Shown one piece after another: positions 21,748-32,959 of a DNA stretch of 44,142 nt (position 1 is the stretch's first letter; each line of letters starts with the position of its first letter). The stretch is taken from contig MU616767.1 of NCBI GenBank assembly GCA_025201705.1, forward strand, positions 1 through 44,142. The letters are read 5' to 3'. The notes below the pieces were generated by a model. It was given only the letters and a program-made list of their open reading frames with translations. It ran no database searches and was not told the DNA's origin. The stretch comes from Dissophora ornata (taxonomy: Eukaryota > Mortierellomycota > Mortierellomycetes > Mortierellales > Mortierellaceae). Both the position numbers and the translations under genes were made by a program.

Positions 21748-22079
21748 AACATGAGGCTGCTTCAAATCAAGGGAGCATCGCGGCGGTCAGGGAGACGATG
21801 TGGCTGTGAAGCATCAGCAGTGCCACACCTCAAATCCTTTTACTTCATGGAGGGGAAGTTCAGCAAGAGCATCTTCGTGTGTTTACGAATCTCTGGATTA
21901 TAGGTGGCGCAACCAAGTAGACTTTAATTATCCGCCACACAAATTGCCTCCCGCAGGCCCGTTACATTGGAGCAAATCATGTGGAAACGGCAATGCACGC
22001 GGCTCTCTAAGCCCAGACTAGACCTGCAGCCAATGTTAAATTAACGGCGGTTCTTCTACAAACGCTCAAGTTCAATCTT
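21748..22079. other. Spacer between two F-box/LRR relics
   Basis: No gene was recognised. The stretch may include the undetected 3' end of the 22080-23215 relic. Confidence 0.4.
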
Positions 22080-23215
22080 GCGCACGCTGTTAGTTAGCAG
22101 TAGGTTTTCAACGTGGTTAACGTAGCTATTTGGGAATAGACAGCATGATGCATCTTCACACGGTGGTAGTGTCCTTCATTTTCAGCAATATCTCGATGCA
22201 AGAACAAGTTCAGTGTCCTGAGGTCTCAAAAGACCCAGGTTGGAGGTCTCCGTGCGATATTCACGACAGCGGCCCTGTCGGCTGTGGGAGTCTTCACAGG
22301 ACAGATCTCTAGATTAACCACAATCATCGCTACTGTTACATCCTCGTATATGTTGAGCTCCAACATGTCGATGGAGTCAGAGAGTTGTCTTTGCCGTAGG
22401 TGTTACTTCCCGAGAGGTTCCTGGAAGTCTCGTATAATAAGTAGAGTCGTCCGCTCCATGGTCAGCGCTTCAAGAATTGGTTGTCCGAGAGTAATCCTCC
22501 CTAATGCCTAGGATCTTAGTCCACGTTTTTGTCTCAAGAGCGACAGCAAGTCGTCTCCTCGCATTCGAAAGCGTGGCAGTTTCAATGAATCGAGTTTATA
22601 TATCAAAAGAATTAATGCCATCATCATTATTCTTGTAGAAACTCTCTAACCATCTTGGTGTCGTTGCTGTAGCAGAGTCCTATATATGAGCTCTTGTATA
22701 GACACGAGGGAACAAAGCCATGCCCTCGACCTAAAGATAGAACGCAGCTCCTCGAGATGCGGACCTGCAACTTAAGGACCCTAACTTCTTGAGTTACGGT
22801 TGTATTATAGGTGCCGCGTCTGCTTCAAGTCGATATGGACAGTTTGGGGCATGGTTGCATGGTTTACAGCCAGTTTCGCGAGGGCGACGAGTGATTGCTC
22901 GGGTACACCTGTCCCTGGGAATCCGATAAAGAGGACCCGAAACGGCGACACCCTTGAGGCGAGAGGTTCTGATGTGCATGGGCTGCCTGGAGAAAGTCAA
23001 GTTCTTCAGTGGGGTGCTTATGACACCCGAGGGCAGCGCCAGTTGGTATTTGAGGTGGTGTGGTTGGCCTGCTTTAAAGTTACTATGCGCCACAGTTTTG
23101 AATGAAGATCTAGTTGAAGACTCTTGACACACGGAGACAATTGACTTGGTCTTGCCGAGGCACGCGGCTTCTTTTGTCTTGGAGAAATGGAGCGGATGTA
23201 GTTTAGTCATCACGT
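22080..23215 (-). pseudogene. Second F-box/LRR pseudogene, heavily decayed
   Basis: Minus-strand frames keep family landmarks in order. LEALTMERTTL matches FQALTMERRATL of the intact gene. RQRQLSDSIDMLELN is followed by EDVTVAMI, the counterpart of DCRNVTSAMI. Further on, VYSQIATLTTLKT matches YNQLATLTKLQK. Stops and frame changes separate these pieces. The N-terminal F-box-like part is not recognisable; the open frame at 22794-23213 is only weakly similar. A CACGTG lies at 23211-23216. Confidence 0.65.
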
Positions 23216-23508
23216 GAGAGAAAGGGCGAAGAGAGATGTTTTCAACTTTTCTGTGTACACCTTGATTGGCGGATTAAACTTGACATTCAAAAAAAAACAC
23301 CTTGATTGGAACTGCTTCGCCCACAACGCCCAATTTCCTTGATCCACCTCAAGCATGAGGTGTTTCCACACAAAAATGTATATTATTTACAACTGGTGGG
23401 GGGTGAACTGCTTGATAATAGCTATCGCAGACTATGAAACGATGGTATATAAAAAGTGTTGATCGATTTTGACTGTAAGAAACTATGGGTTCATGCTGCC
23501 GTCTCACA
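23216..23508. other. Intergenic, no gene seen
   Basis: An AT-rich spacer between the relic and the 3' end of the HEM25-like gene. No feature was recognised. Confidence 0.4.
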
Positions 23509-25232
23509 TCAAGCGAGATTATCAGCCTTGCGGGCTAGATGCCACCGCACAACCTCCTCATACACTGTCCATGAGATGGCAGAGTGGATCGACTTGCGTA
23601 TCGTCCTCACGAAAATGCCATCCAAAAATCCGATTGCACCCTCCTCCTACAAATGAGTCATTGATGTCATTGCAACGAGAGAACGGTAATAAGTCAGCGA
23701 CAAGGCGGTCAGTTGCGATTGAATGACAAAAGTGGGCAAAGATGCATTGTCTTTCGAGAGATACGAACCATCAAAACTTTGCGGGCGCCCTGGAAAACAT
23801 TCTTGTATTCCGTTGGCTTCAGCTGCATCCTTGTCTTGAGCATATCGAACGGATGTGTCAAAGTTGTGGAGAGGAATCCGGCCGCGATACCAGACACCAT
23901 ATGGATTGTAGGTGTGCTCACGTCAAAATAAGCAGAGGTGGCCTTCAAAGCTATTGTCCATAAAACGCACCGTTAGTCTTAAGGACAACCCTATATCGCA
24001 AAGTTGCTCCAGCAAGCGCATACCTCCAAGCTTGGTTTTGCATTGCTCGTAGAATAATACATAAAGACCGGCGAGAGGCGCATCTCTCATCGCTGTTGCT
24101 CCAAATCCTGCCCATAGGCCTACAGCAGAATATAATAATAATAGAATTAAGTGATCAGCAGATTCCGCGCGCAGCATACGATATGCAGCAGCAGCTTATT
24201 AGGCTCACCTCTGATACCCTCTGTCCTGAAGATTGACATGAATGCCCCCGACATGCTGTTGTAGTTGTAGAGGTTGCTCTGAAAGCGCGAGCGAAGATCA
24301 ATTATGGTTAATGTTAGGGTCCTCGGAAGCAATCGCCGAACCTCAATGATCGGCAGTCGGAATATCAAAAGAATTCGCCTGCGCAGGTTGCGCAGTTTGG
24401 AACGCGCAAAATTGATAAAATGTCACCCACCTCATATCGAACTTTAATCACCGTCGCTGGCATCATCACAAAGCCGATCGCAGCCCGGGAAGCGCCGCCG
24501 GCGACGAGATTCTCGGTGTTGCTCAGTTTAGGCAAGGCGCTTGTCCCGGAAACCGTGTCTGCTCGTTCCACACCATTAATCTTACGTCTTGCAAGCAAAG
24601 TCCTTGATTCGTTCAGCACTGTGAAGTACATTGCAGCACCAGGCACGTTCCTGAATAATTTGCAATGGTTGGAGCGCATAAAACACCAAAAATGAGATGG
24701 AGGACTTGGTTATTTGGTTCCGTGATCCATTTGAAGGGAAAAAAATGACAGAGTCGTTGCTGTACGCGTGCGCCCTTGCGCTGGATGTTTCAGAGCACTA
24801 GCACGCATGTGGAGGCTGACACAAGGTGGAGAAGAGTCAAGTTTTATTATTGACGTACCTGACGATCGTGGGAACGGTTCCACGCCAAAGACTGAGCACT
24901 GAGCCCTCCTTGACAATCCCAAAGACGGTCTTCCAAATAGTACTAGCGTGTTCACCATGGGCCCAAGGAAGAAGTTAGATTGAGTTTCCAGTAGGCGTGA
25001 TAGTCTTGTGTCGCAAGGGTCTACAGGGAAGAGTCACTTACCTCTCCAGAGGTGCGATGGTGAGACCAGCCTGGCCACCTTGCTTGATAAAGGCAAGGTG
25101 GGCTTGTTGCTGCTGCTGTAAACGAGTTTTGATAAGGTCCAACGGTTGGACAAAGACGCAGGCACAGAATCCAGACACGGCCCCGCCGATGAGGTGGGTC
25201 ACTGGATCACTTGCTTTTTGCTTTGAGGGCAT
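23509..25232 (-). CDS. HEM25: Mitochondrial glycine carrier, HEM25/SLC25A38 type
   Basis: Seven exons: 25042-25232, 24859-24942, 24431-24650, 24209-24278, 24024-24119, 23769-23950 and 23509-23646. They join in frame to 326 residues, the usual size of a mitochondrial carrier. The three carrier signatures are [20 protein letters not shown] and [10 protein letters not shown]. Family-specific features are [17 protein letters not shown] in the first repeat and [21 protein letters not shown] in the second, with [10 protein letters not shown] near the end. Known members import glycine into mitochondria for 5-aminolevulinate, and so heme, synthesis; the location is the inner membrane. The last intron uses a weak GTTCGT donor with a CTGAC branch-like motif. 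The gene diverges from PWP2. Confidence 0.9.
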
Positions 25233-25784
25233 GGTGCGGGTGGGAGAGAGTGAGAGTGAGAATGAGGGTGTGAGTAAAAGTGAGAGCGAGTGCTTGTGAA
25301 GGTTGAATGAGAATTGAGGATGTGAGGATGGCGCTAATTCGGAGAAGGAGGATGAAGAGTCTGAATGATGATTGTTTAAAAAGGAATGGCTTTCAGGACA
25401 GTTCTTGTCCGGAACCGCGGGGCCGTGCTCGGCTCCCTCGCTGCGGTTTATCGCGCATGAATTCTTCGAAGCACAGGAGAGAGTCTTTGCACGACACAGG
25501 CGGAAAGCGAATGCACGGGTTTTGGATGCACGGGGTTTGCGCGGCTCTGGATGGAAGCGCGATTGAGCAGTCACATACAGCACCCACAGTAAACAAATAT
25601 CTGGTGGCTTCAAATAAAAAAAAAAAAAAGAAAAACCACCTCGTTTGTGTACTTGACCATTGCCTGCTCGCTCGTTGCACTCATCATCATTCGGGACACC
25701 GACTAAACTGACAAGAGTCGTCTGCCATTTCACCTCTCCCCCCTTCTCTCACCCTTGCTGCATATCTGATACTACCTGTGCAAC
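25233..25784. promoter_or_regulatory. Bidirectional promoter region of HEM25 and PWP2
   Basis: A 552-bp intergenic region between two divergent ATGs. It contains alternating GAGTGA-rich sequence just above HEM25 (25240-25300), a 14-base A run near 25616-25629 and a CT-rich leader before PWP2. No clear TATA box was seen. Sharing of elements is inferred from distance only. Confidence 0.5.
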
Positions 25785-28700
25785 ATGAAGTCGGATTTTA
25801 AGGCACGTTTCCACAACACAATATTGTACCAAATATCTCGTTCTTTGAGCAATTGGATGATAACCAGCGATTGAACCTCGGTCTCTCTTAGTTCTCAAAC
25901 CTGTGTGGAACTGTCTACAAGCAAGGGAATTTGATTTTCACACCGGATGGCAACTCAGTCCTCAGTCCGGTTGGAAACAGGCTGACAGTCTTCGATCTAG
26001 TCAAGTACGCTTATCGCACCTCAACTCTGTTTTAACGCGGCTAGAATACTTCATGCATGAGCTGACTCTTCCTGCTGCCTTCAACTGATATGACTTTTCA
26101 GCAACAAGGCAACTACATTCCCATATGAAAACAGGAAAAACATTGACAGGATTGCACTCAGCCCAAACGCAACTCTCCTGATCTCTGTCGACGAAGGTAA
26201 GACACCATGATCCATTGCACCTCAATAGTCAAAGGTGCACTAGCTAGCCTACATTGAACATTGAACATTGGATTGATCATCTGAATTATTGATGGCATAG
26301 ACGGTCGCGCATTGCTCGTCAACTACAACCGCCAGATTGTTTTGCATCACTTCAACTTCAAGAACAAAGTCTATGATCTTCAATTCAGTCCTGACGGAAA
26401 GTAAGGATTAGTTTCAGAAGATAAACTTGACAGGACTGCCAAAGGCTGTCTTTACGCAGTTTTCGCGAGATATCTTACCTTGTGTTTTTCTTCAATCTTT
26501 GCGTCTAGATATTTTGCTGTCACACACGGAAAGCAAATCCAGCTCTGGAAGACGCCAGGATTCCACCGTGAATTCACACCGATCGTTCTGCATCGCACCT
26601 ATACTGGACATTATGATGACGTTACCTCTATCTCCTGGGCCCCCGATTCAAAGTTCTTTGTTACCACCTCCAAAGATATGAGCGCACGTCTCTACTCTAC
26701 CAATCCGATCGAGGGATTTGTGCCTTTCACACTTTCAGGACACAGAGATTCAGTCATTGGTGCTTGGTTCGCAAAGGACCAGGATCGCGTCTATACGGTC
26801 AGCAAGGACGGCGCCCTCTTTGAATGGCGCTATCAGTTGGTAAACCCCAAATCACAGGACGATGATAGCCCGGATGGAGAAACTGCCATGGATATTGATG
26901 TTGGCCCGCGGAGATGGTCTGCAGTCCAGAGACACTTTTTCTTCCAGGATCACGCCAAGGTTGTGTGCGCTGCTTTCCATGCAGCCTCAGGAAATTTGGT
27001 CGTTGGATTCTCGAATGGTGTCTTTGGAATCTGGGAGCTTCCCTCCTTCACCAATATTCATTCATTGAGGTATGGCTGTTATAAGACTGCGATGCTTGAA
27101 AGCAATAACGTAATGAGTTTTTTTATATACTTACCAGACTTCGTTTCCATCTTTATATTCATCACAGCATTTCACAAAAGAAGATTGATTCTGTTACCAT
27201 CAACAAATCTGGAGAGTGGTTGGCGTTCGGTGCATCAAAACTTGGACAGCTCTTAGTCTGGGAATGGCAATCAGAGTCGTACGTACTGAAGCAGCAAGGA
27301 CATTTCTACGACATGAACTGCCTCTCCTATTCCACAGACGGACAAAGTGTGGTCACAGGAGGAGACGATGGCAAGGTCAAGGTCTGGAACACCATCTCTG
27401 GATTTTGCTTCGTCACCTTTTCAGATCACACCTCTCGCGTTGCGGCAACAGAGTTTGCAAAGAATGGTCAAATTGTCTTTTCCGCATCCTTGGATGGAAC
27501 TGTCAGGGCATACGATCTTGTCCGTTACAGAAACTTCAGGACGTTCACTTCGCCCACACCAGTCCAGTTCTCGTCGTTGGCCGTCGATCCCAGCGGAGAG
27601 ATTGTCTGCGCAGGAGCACAAAACAGTTTTGAAATTTATGTCTGGTCTGTCCAGACTGGAAAATTGCTTGATATTCTTGCTGGACACACGGCACCGATTT
27701 CTTGCCTCGCCTTTTCACCCACAGCTCAGTTCTTGGCCTCATCATCCTGGGATCGCACTATTCGCACATGGGACGTCTTTGGCCGTGGAAAGAGTGTCGA
27801 GACCTTTACACACATGTCTGAAGTCCTGGCTTTAACGTTCCGACCTGACGGCAAGGAGCTCTGTGGATCGACGCTGGATGGCCAGTTGAGTTTCTGGGAC
27901 GTCGACACTGCGCTCCAGACAAACGTCATCGATGGACGTCGCGATATTTCGGGAGGCCGCAAGGCAACAGATAAGATCACAGCCGAGAACTCGACGTCGG
28001 GCAAGCACTTCAATTCGCTTTGCTACACGGCGGATGGATCATGCATTATTGGAGGCGGAAACAGCAAGTACGTGTGCATCTACGACGTAAAGGCCAATAT
28101 TCTTGTCAAAAAGTGGCAGATCTCCAAGAACCTGTCTTTTGACGGCACACTCGAGTTCCTGAACTCAAAGAACATGACTGAGGCTGGAGCCATGGATCTG
28201 ATCGATGACGATGATGATTTCAGCGATCTTGAAGACCGTCAGGATAATGCTCTGCCAGGAACCAAGGATCTCTCTAAGAGAAATGTCCGCCCTGAGATCC
28301 GTACTAAGGCTGTTAGATTCTCACCTACGGGACGATCATGGGCGGCTGCTTCGACGGAAGGGTTGCTGATCTATTCGTTGGATGATACGCTGATGTTCGA
28401 CCCCTTTGACCTCGAGATTGACATCACACCCGAGACCATTCTTGAGACCTTGGACGAAAAGGATTATCTTAAGGCATTGGTCATGGCATTCAGGCTGAAC
28501 GAGCGTCAATATATTCAGCGCTGCTACGAGGCAGTCCCACCAGTGGATGTTCGTCTGGTCGCGAGACAGTTGCCAACGAAGTACTTGGAGAGGCTGATGA
28601 AGTTCATTGCGAGCTATATGGAGGATTCGCCACATCTGGAGTTCCATTTGATCTGGTGCACCAGTCTGCTAATCAGTCACGGCAAGTACCTGAAGGACCA

Positions 28701-28925
28701 TTCGGGCGAGTTTCTAACAGTCTTCAGGGGCTTGCAGAAGGGCGTCGGAAAAATGCACGAGGACCTTGCCAAAGTGTAAGTTTCTTGTCTTTTTGTTTGT
28801 ACATGTGCAAAACCATGAATCTATTGAAGAAGTGCTAATGTCTTCATGTTTTATTTGTTCTCTCTAGATGCAACGATAATACCTACACATTAGAATACCT
28901 GTTGTCGCAGGCAGACAAGAACTAG
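25785..28925 (+). CDS. PWP2: PWP2/UTP1, U3 snoRNP WD40 protein
   Basis: Seven exons: 25785-25802, 25892-26004, 26102-26196, 26301-26400, 26509-27069, 27168-28775 and 28868-28925, giving 850 residues. The match to Pwp2 is strong throughout: FSNLCGTVY, GNSVLSPVGNRLTVFDL, LGQLLVWEWQSESYVLKQQGH, GGDDGKVKVWNT and FVTF. Tandem WD40 repeats form two propellers, and the Utp12-type helical C-terminus (DYLKALVMAFRLNE onward) follows an acidic loop. In yeast, Pwp2 is part of the UTP-B complex of the small-subunit processome, acting in the nucleolus on early pre-rRNA cleavage. Exon 1 is only 18 nt, and intron 1 appears to use a GC donor (AAG|GC). The C-terminus is shorter than in animal PWP2. Confidence 0.95.
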
Positions 28926-29946
28926 AAAAAAATGTAGAACACAAAAAAAAAAAGCATGAGCATTCTTCAACTACACCACTTCAGCATCGTTTTGTTTTTT
29001 CTTTTTCTATTTCGTAAATACACTCATTGCATCTGAGCAAAAAACCATTAGTATCTCTCTCTATACTTGTTTCACCTGCTTGCCTTGGAAACTATCTGCA
29101 TGGGCTAGACAGACTGTTACAACAAGGCTACTCTATTGCCTCTGAAATCGCGTTAAAAGCATAATTTGCACTTTACCTTTCCTCGTGAGAAAAAAAGAGA
29201 GACGTTGTTCTTTCGAACAAATCTACGGGATGGACATTAACAATAGCGGGAGCGTCACTCAGAACATACATGCGCAAGGACGTGATAGCTGCTCACAACA
29301 TTTGCGACATTGCTCGCGGACATTTGTTACATTAAAAATGACCGCTGTGTCTCCAACGTGTGGATGTCGATGGCTGGTGTCATTGGGAACAAGCTTCAAT
29401 ATCACAACAGACGACATCTGTCTCATTGGGTCAAAGAGAGGGACCCTGCAAGCAAACAGCCTCTTTGATGTTGGAGCACTGCAACGGGGACCAGCAACCT
29501 CCTTACTCTTTGCGTGTCCGCTAGTATACTACAAAAGATCTGTGTGTGCAGTGTCAACAAGTCAGTGTACACTTTTGTAATGGCCCTGGTGTCTGAATTC
29601 AGTAAGCCCATATAACAAACCTTTCTCACGACGGTCTAAATCCAGCTCACGTTCCTTATTAGTGGGTGAACCATCTAACGCTTACCGAGCTTCAGTGTAA
29701 TAGGAAGAGCTGACATCGAAGGACCAAATAGCAGCGTCGCTAACTTTCTGGTTCTGTAGCCTGAAAATTACACGGGCTAAAGGATCGACCATTGTTTATA
29801 TTCACACTGAAAATCAAAGAGACCCTTTTGTTCTACTCGAGATTTCTGTTCTGGATGAGTCCCACTGAGGATACCTGCATTTAACAGATGTGAAAACAGA
29901 CGGCTCGTCATAGACTATGGAACTGTATTTATTTCACTAGCCCCTC
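28926..29946. other. Intergenic between converging PWP2 and GH5 genes
   Basis: This holds the 3' ends of two converging genes. A-rich tracts just after the PWP2 stop (28926-28955) fit a 3' end. A 131-codon open frame at 29185-29580 lacks recognisable motifs and is not called. Confidence 0.5.
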
Positions 29947-31176
29947 TCAAGGTCCCTGCGTTACATTGAAGATTCCCCCGAGCAAACTCTTGAAGTTTGG
30001 ATTTCTAAAGTCCGACCAATCCTTGTTCATGACTCCGTATCCTTCATCATAACTTGGCTGGCCCTCCCTCACATAGTAGTCACCCTGAAGAGCCCAGATA
30101 GCCCAATCAGCGTCGTTACTCTGCAAGTAGCTGACCAAGCAGGTCAGGTACTTGTAATCTTGGTCGTTGACTCCATTGTTGTTACCACCCGTCATTCCAA
30201 AACCAAACTCGCTCAGCCAGAGTGGGCCTGTGTAGGGCATGTTTTGCGTGAGCAGGTATCCAGCTGCGGCGCCCATCTCAGCCTGGAAAATGTTGCAATT
30301 ACTGGTGATGTATCCGACCGTGAAACTGTAAACGTGGTATTCCCAAACGACTTTGCCCAACCAGGCAGAAATGTTGAATGGTTGGAAGCGCTGAAAGGAA
30401 AAGTTGGTAGCACTGTCAACTCCTCCGATCATGATAAGCAGATCCGGGTGGGCATTGTGGACGGCATTGGCACCCTGTGTGACAAAATTCTTCCAATCAG
30501 CGTGGTTGTTGAAATCCTGAAGCAGGAAGGCGCGCATCTCGTTACGAAGCGACATGCCCACAATGTTGGGGTATTGTTTTGAAAAGTTGGCCATGGCAGT
30601 GAGACCCGCGAGCCAATTATTGGCGTCGAAGTAGCGGCTGTTCATACTGTTGTATCCAGAAGCCTGGGACCACCAGCCATTACCGTCCGTCAGGTTGCAG
30701 CACCATTGAGCTTTAGACACGTGGTTGTCAAGGATGACCATGATGCCTTTAGACCCAAGAGAGGAGATGACAGCACCAAACGCACTCAGAGTAGTAGCCG
30801 AACTGAGAGAGGGATTATTGGCGGTGACATTCTGGTAGAGAGACTGGAGAGTGGCAAGAGGCACGCCAGTGGGACCGGCAGCGGCGTTGAAAGAGTCCGA
30901 GACCAACGTGTTGGGCGAGAGGGCCATATCAATCGAGTAGGTCAAACGCACGCAGTTGAAGCCAGCAGAGGCGACGAACGACGATATTTTGTCAATGGAC
31001 TGGTGCTGCAAACCCTCCGGGATACCGACCTCCATGTGTCCGGCCCAGTTGACACAGCGCAGTTTGACGCGCTGGCCATTTGAGTCGACGATCCATCGGC
31101 TTTGAGTGTGGAGGACCTGGCTGGCAGCCAGAGAGAGAGCGGGCAGAATTAGTGCAAGTGAGATTATAAGACGCAT
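29947..31176 (-). CDS. Secreted GH5 family glycosidase
   Basis: A single exon of 409 residues from the ATG at 31176, with a signal peptide (hydrophobic core, cleavage near LAASQ). The fold and catalytic residues of glycoside hydrolase family 5 are visible: GFNCVRLTYS, then ILDNHVSKAQWCC, the acid/base in SLRNE (Glu213), EYHVYSF near 281, the nucleophile in LSEFG (Glu323), and WAIWALQG near 361. GH5 covers cellulases, mannanases and glucanases; the subfamily cannot be fixed by eye. Several N-glycosylation sequons fit secretion. A TATA box lies about 65-70 bp upstream. It could act on plant or fungal cell-wall glucans. Confidence 0.9.
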   Translation of the reverse strand: MRLIISLALILPALSLAASQVLHTQSRWIVDSNGQRVKLRCVNWAGHMEVGIPEGLQHQSIDKISSFVASAGFNCVRLTYSIDMALSPNTLVSDSFNAAAGPTGVPLATLQSLYQNVTANNPSLSSATTLSAFGAVISSLGSKGIMVILDNHVSKAQWCCNLTDGNGWWSQASGYNSMNSRYFDANNWLAGLTAMANFSKQYPNIVGMSLRNEMRAFLLQDFNNHADWKNFVTQGANAVHNAHPDLLIMIGGVDSATNFSFQRFQPFNISAWLGKVVWEYHVYSFTVGYITSNCNIFQAEMGAAAGYLLTQNMPYTGPLWLSEFGFGMTGGNNNGVNDQDYKYLTCLVSYLQSNDADWAIWALQGDYYVREGQPSYDEGYGVMNKDWSDFRNPNFKSLLGGIFNVTQGP

Positions 31177-31240
31177 AGTTGGTCGTTCGGGTGTGGCGGG
31201 ATATGGCGATGGCGCGGAGCCTTTACCCCTGGGAAGGCAC

Positions 31241-31248
31241 CTCTTATA
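31241..31248 (-). promoter_or_regulatory. TATA box of GH5 gene
   Basis: TATAAGAG on the minus strand, 65-72 bp upstream of the GH5 start codon, is followed by a short leader. Confidence 0.6.
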
Positions 31249-31479
31249 AGAGAAGTAACGCTTGGGCGTAACCCTATTAATAGACTTGTTACATATGCAT
31301 GGATGTTGTGCGAACTTTGCAGCAGCATTCCACCGATCGCATGTGAGGATTGGTGGAAAACTGGAGGTACGCAGAATGTGATACACGAATGTAGGCAACG
31401 ATGGCTCAACATGCTGGGAAACAGTATGCAGTGTTTATTCTGTATCACCACGGGCCACTCAATGTTTTGTCGCTGCTCA

Positions 31480-31700
31480 ACTTACTCGACTCGCTTGGTA
31501 AGTAAGTGAGCGTTTACTTACTCGATGTACTTGGCAAGTAATGAGCGTTTACTTACTCGACGTACTTGGTAAGTGAGTGTTTACTTACTCGACGCACTTG
31601 GTTAGTGAGTGTTTACTTACTCGACGCACTTGGTAAGTGAGCGTTTACTTACTCGACGCACTTGGTAAGTGAGCGTTTATTTACTCGACGCACTTGGCAG
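31480..31700. repeat. Minisatellite of about seven 32-36-bp units
   Basis: Unit starts (ACTTAC or variant) lie at 31480, 31516, 31551, 31583, 31615, 31647 and 31679. The last four spacings are exactly 32 bp; the first two are 36 and 35. Each unit contains ACTTAC, a TCGACGCACTTG-like centre and GTAAGT, so its ends are complementary. The array lies upstream of the GH5 gene. Confidence 0.9.
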
Positions 31701-31783
31701 TTTGGGTGCGATCAATGTAAGGGACCGCGCACCTGGAGAATGGCTCAACCTTAGTCCTCCACTCAATAATTGGCATGTGCCGC

Positions 31784-31829
31784 AAGTTGACTTAAGTCGA
31801 CTTCATCAAGTAACCAAGTCAACTTAGCA
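31784..31829. repeat. Inverted repeat next to minisatellite
   Basis: AAGTTGACTT and AAGTCAACTT form perfect 10-bp arms around a segment that itself contains GACTTAAGTC. The motifs resemble the halves of the nearby array, so it may be a diverged edge of the same repeat. Confidence 0.6.
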
Positions 31830-32954
31830 AGTAAGACCATAAAAATGCCTTACTTGACGAGCAAAGGATAGCGGGAGGTTCTCGTCGGAGGGCCCGGGCC
31901 AGGCGGCGGAGTGAAACCTTAATGTTGAGTTTGAGTTCTACAAACTTTCGTCTCAGGAATACGTCAAAGTTGGGGCGCATTTCAGCTCGAATCGCTTCTG
32001 TCGACCTTTCGTTTGCTGGCAGTGGGCAAGGTTGGCACACATTCATTTGGCCGACAGAGAGTTTGGCGATTGCCGAAACGTGAGCAAGAGCATGTTGCTC
32101 CACTCCAAAGGTATGTTTGAAAGCAGGCGGCTACAGCTCGAGAGAATCAATGATACCTAATATCCATTTTTCGGCCTTGGACATGTGAATTTGTTGGCAA
32201 TTGAGTAGTCTATGCGTATTATGTGTATGTGAAAGTAAAGGGAGTAAGATGGGCAGTGGGAGTGGGAGCGATCCTCTTTGACTCTTACACTAGCATGCGT
32301 TCTTACATTCCTTTGCTTATTGTTCTTGTCTTACATCTCACTTAAAGTTGCTGCAGTATTTGCTGCAGTATCAACAACAACAACTAGAGCCCTAAAAAAG
32401 CGAGAAGGTATCCTCCTCCTCCACAACTACAGCAGCAACAGTAGAAACAGTGCCAGTTCAATAGGGACAGGAGCGCGTTGTCTAATGACTAACATGTCTA
32501 ATGACTAACAAGGCTCTTATGCTCTGCTTTTCCTTCTTCCTTTCCTTCTCAACAGAGGCAACAATACGAGTAGTGGAAGTAGAGACAGGAGCGGACAATC
32601 TGAACAAGGGATAAGTCAATCACTGCAATACAGGCTCATGGGTGTTGTCTGACGACTTGCCCTCATCCTCGAATTCGCCATTCCCTCCTGTTCTACTTCG
32701 TCTTTTCCTCATTTTCTTCCTCTTCCTACCACAACAACAACAGCTGAAGTGGTTCAGGGCTTAAATGAATGCGATGGAGAACGTATAGGATCGTGATCAT
32801 TCGTTTAATAGCTAGCAAGACACTGTTGTATTGCTTTTCTTCTTCCTCACTCAGAGAGTAGCAACATCTCCACTGGCACCAAGGACTGGGAGAGCATTGA
32901 TACAAGCATGGAAATATGCTGGACTATGCTTCCTTGACACTATGGCCACTGCCC
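31830..32954. other. Degenerate region, no gene recognised
   Basis: Short open frames (31819-32103 minus, 32278-32508 plus) have no recognised domain. The segment has CAA/CAG-rich patches, several CT-rich tracts ending in CAG that look like splice acceptors, and a 16-bp tandem duplication at 32479-32510. It could be a decayed, once intron-containing gene or repeat. Confidence 0.45.
32479..32510 (+). repeat. Perfect 16-bp tandem duplication
   Basis: TGTCTAATGACTAACA occurs twice with no gap. Each copy carries CTAAC. It is probably a replication slip. Confidence 0.85.
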
Positions 32955-32959
32955 AGCCC

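Noticed and set aside
29185..29580. 131-codon open frame after PWP2
   Set aside because: No domain, no promoter or splice context, and composition like the surrounding spacer.
31480..31700. CRISPR-like array
   Set aside because: Units are contiguous with no unique spacers, in a eukaryotic genome; it is a minisatellite.
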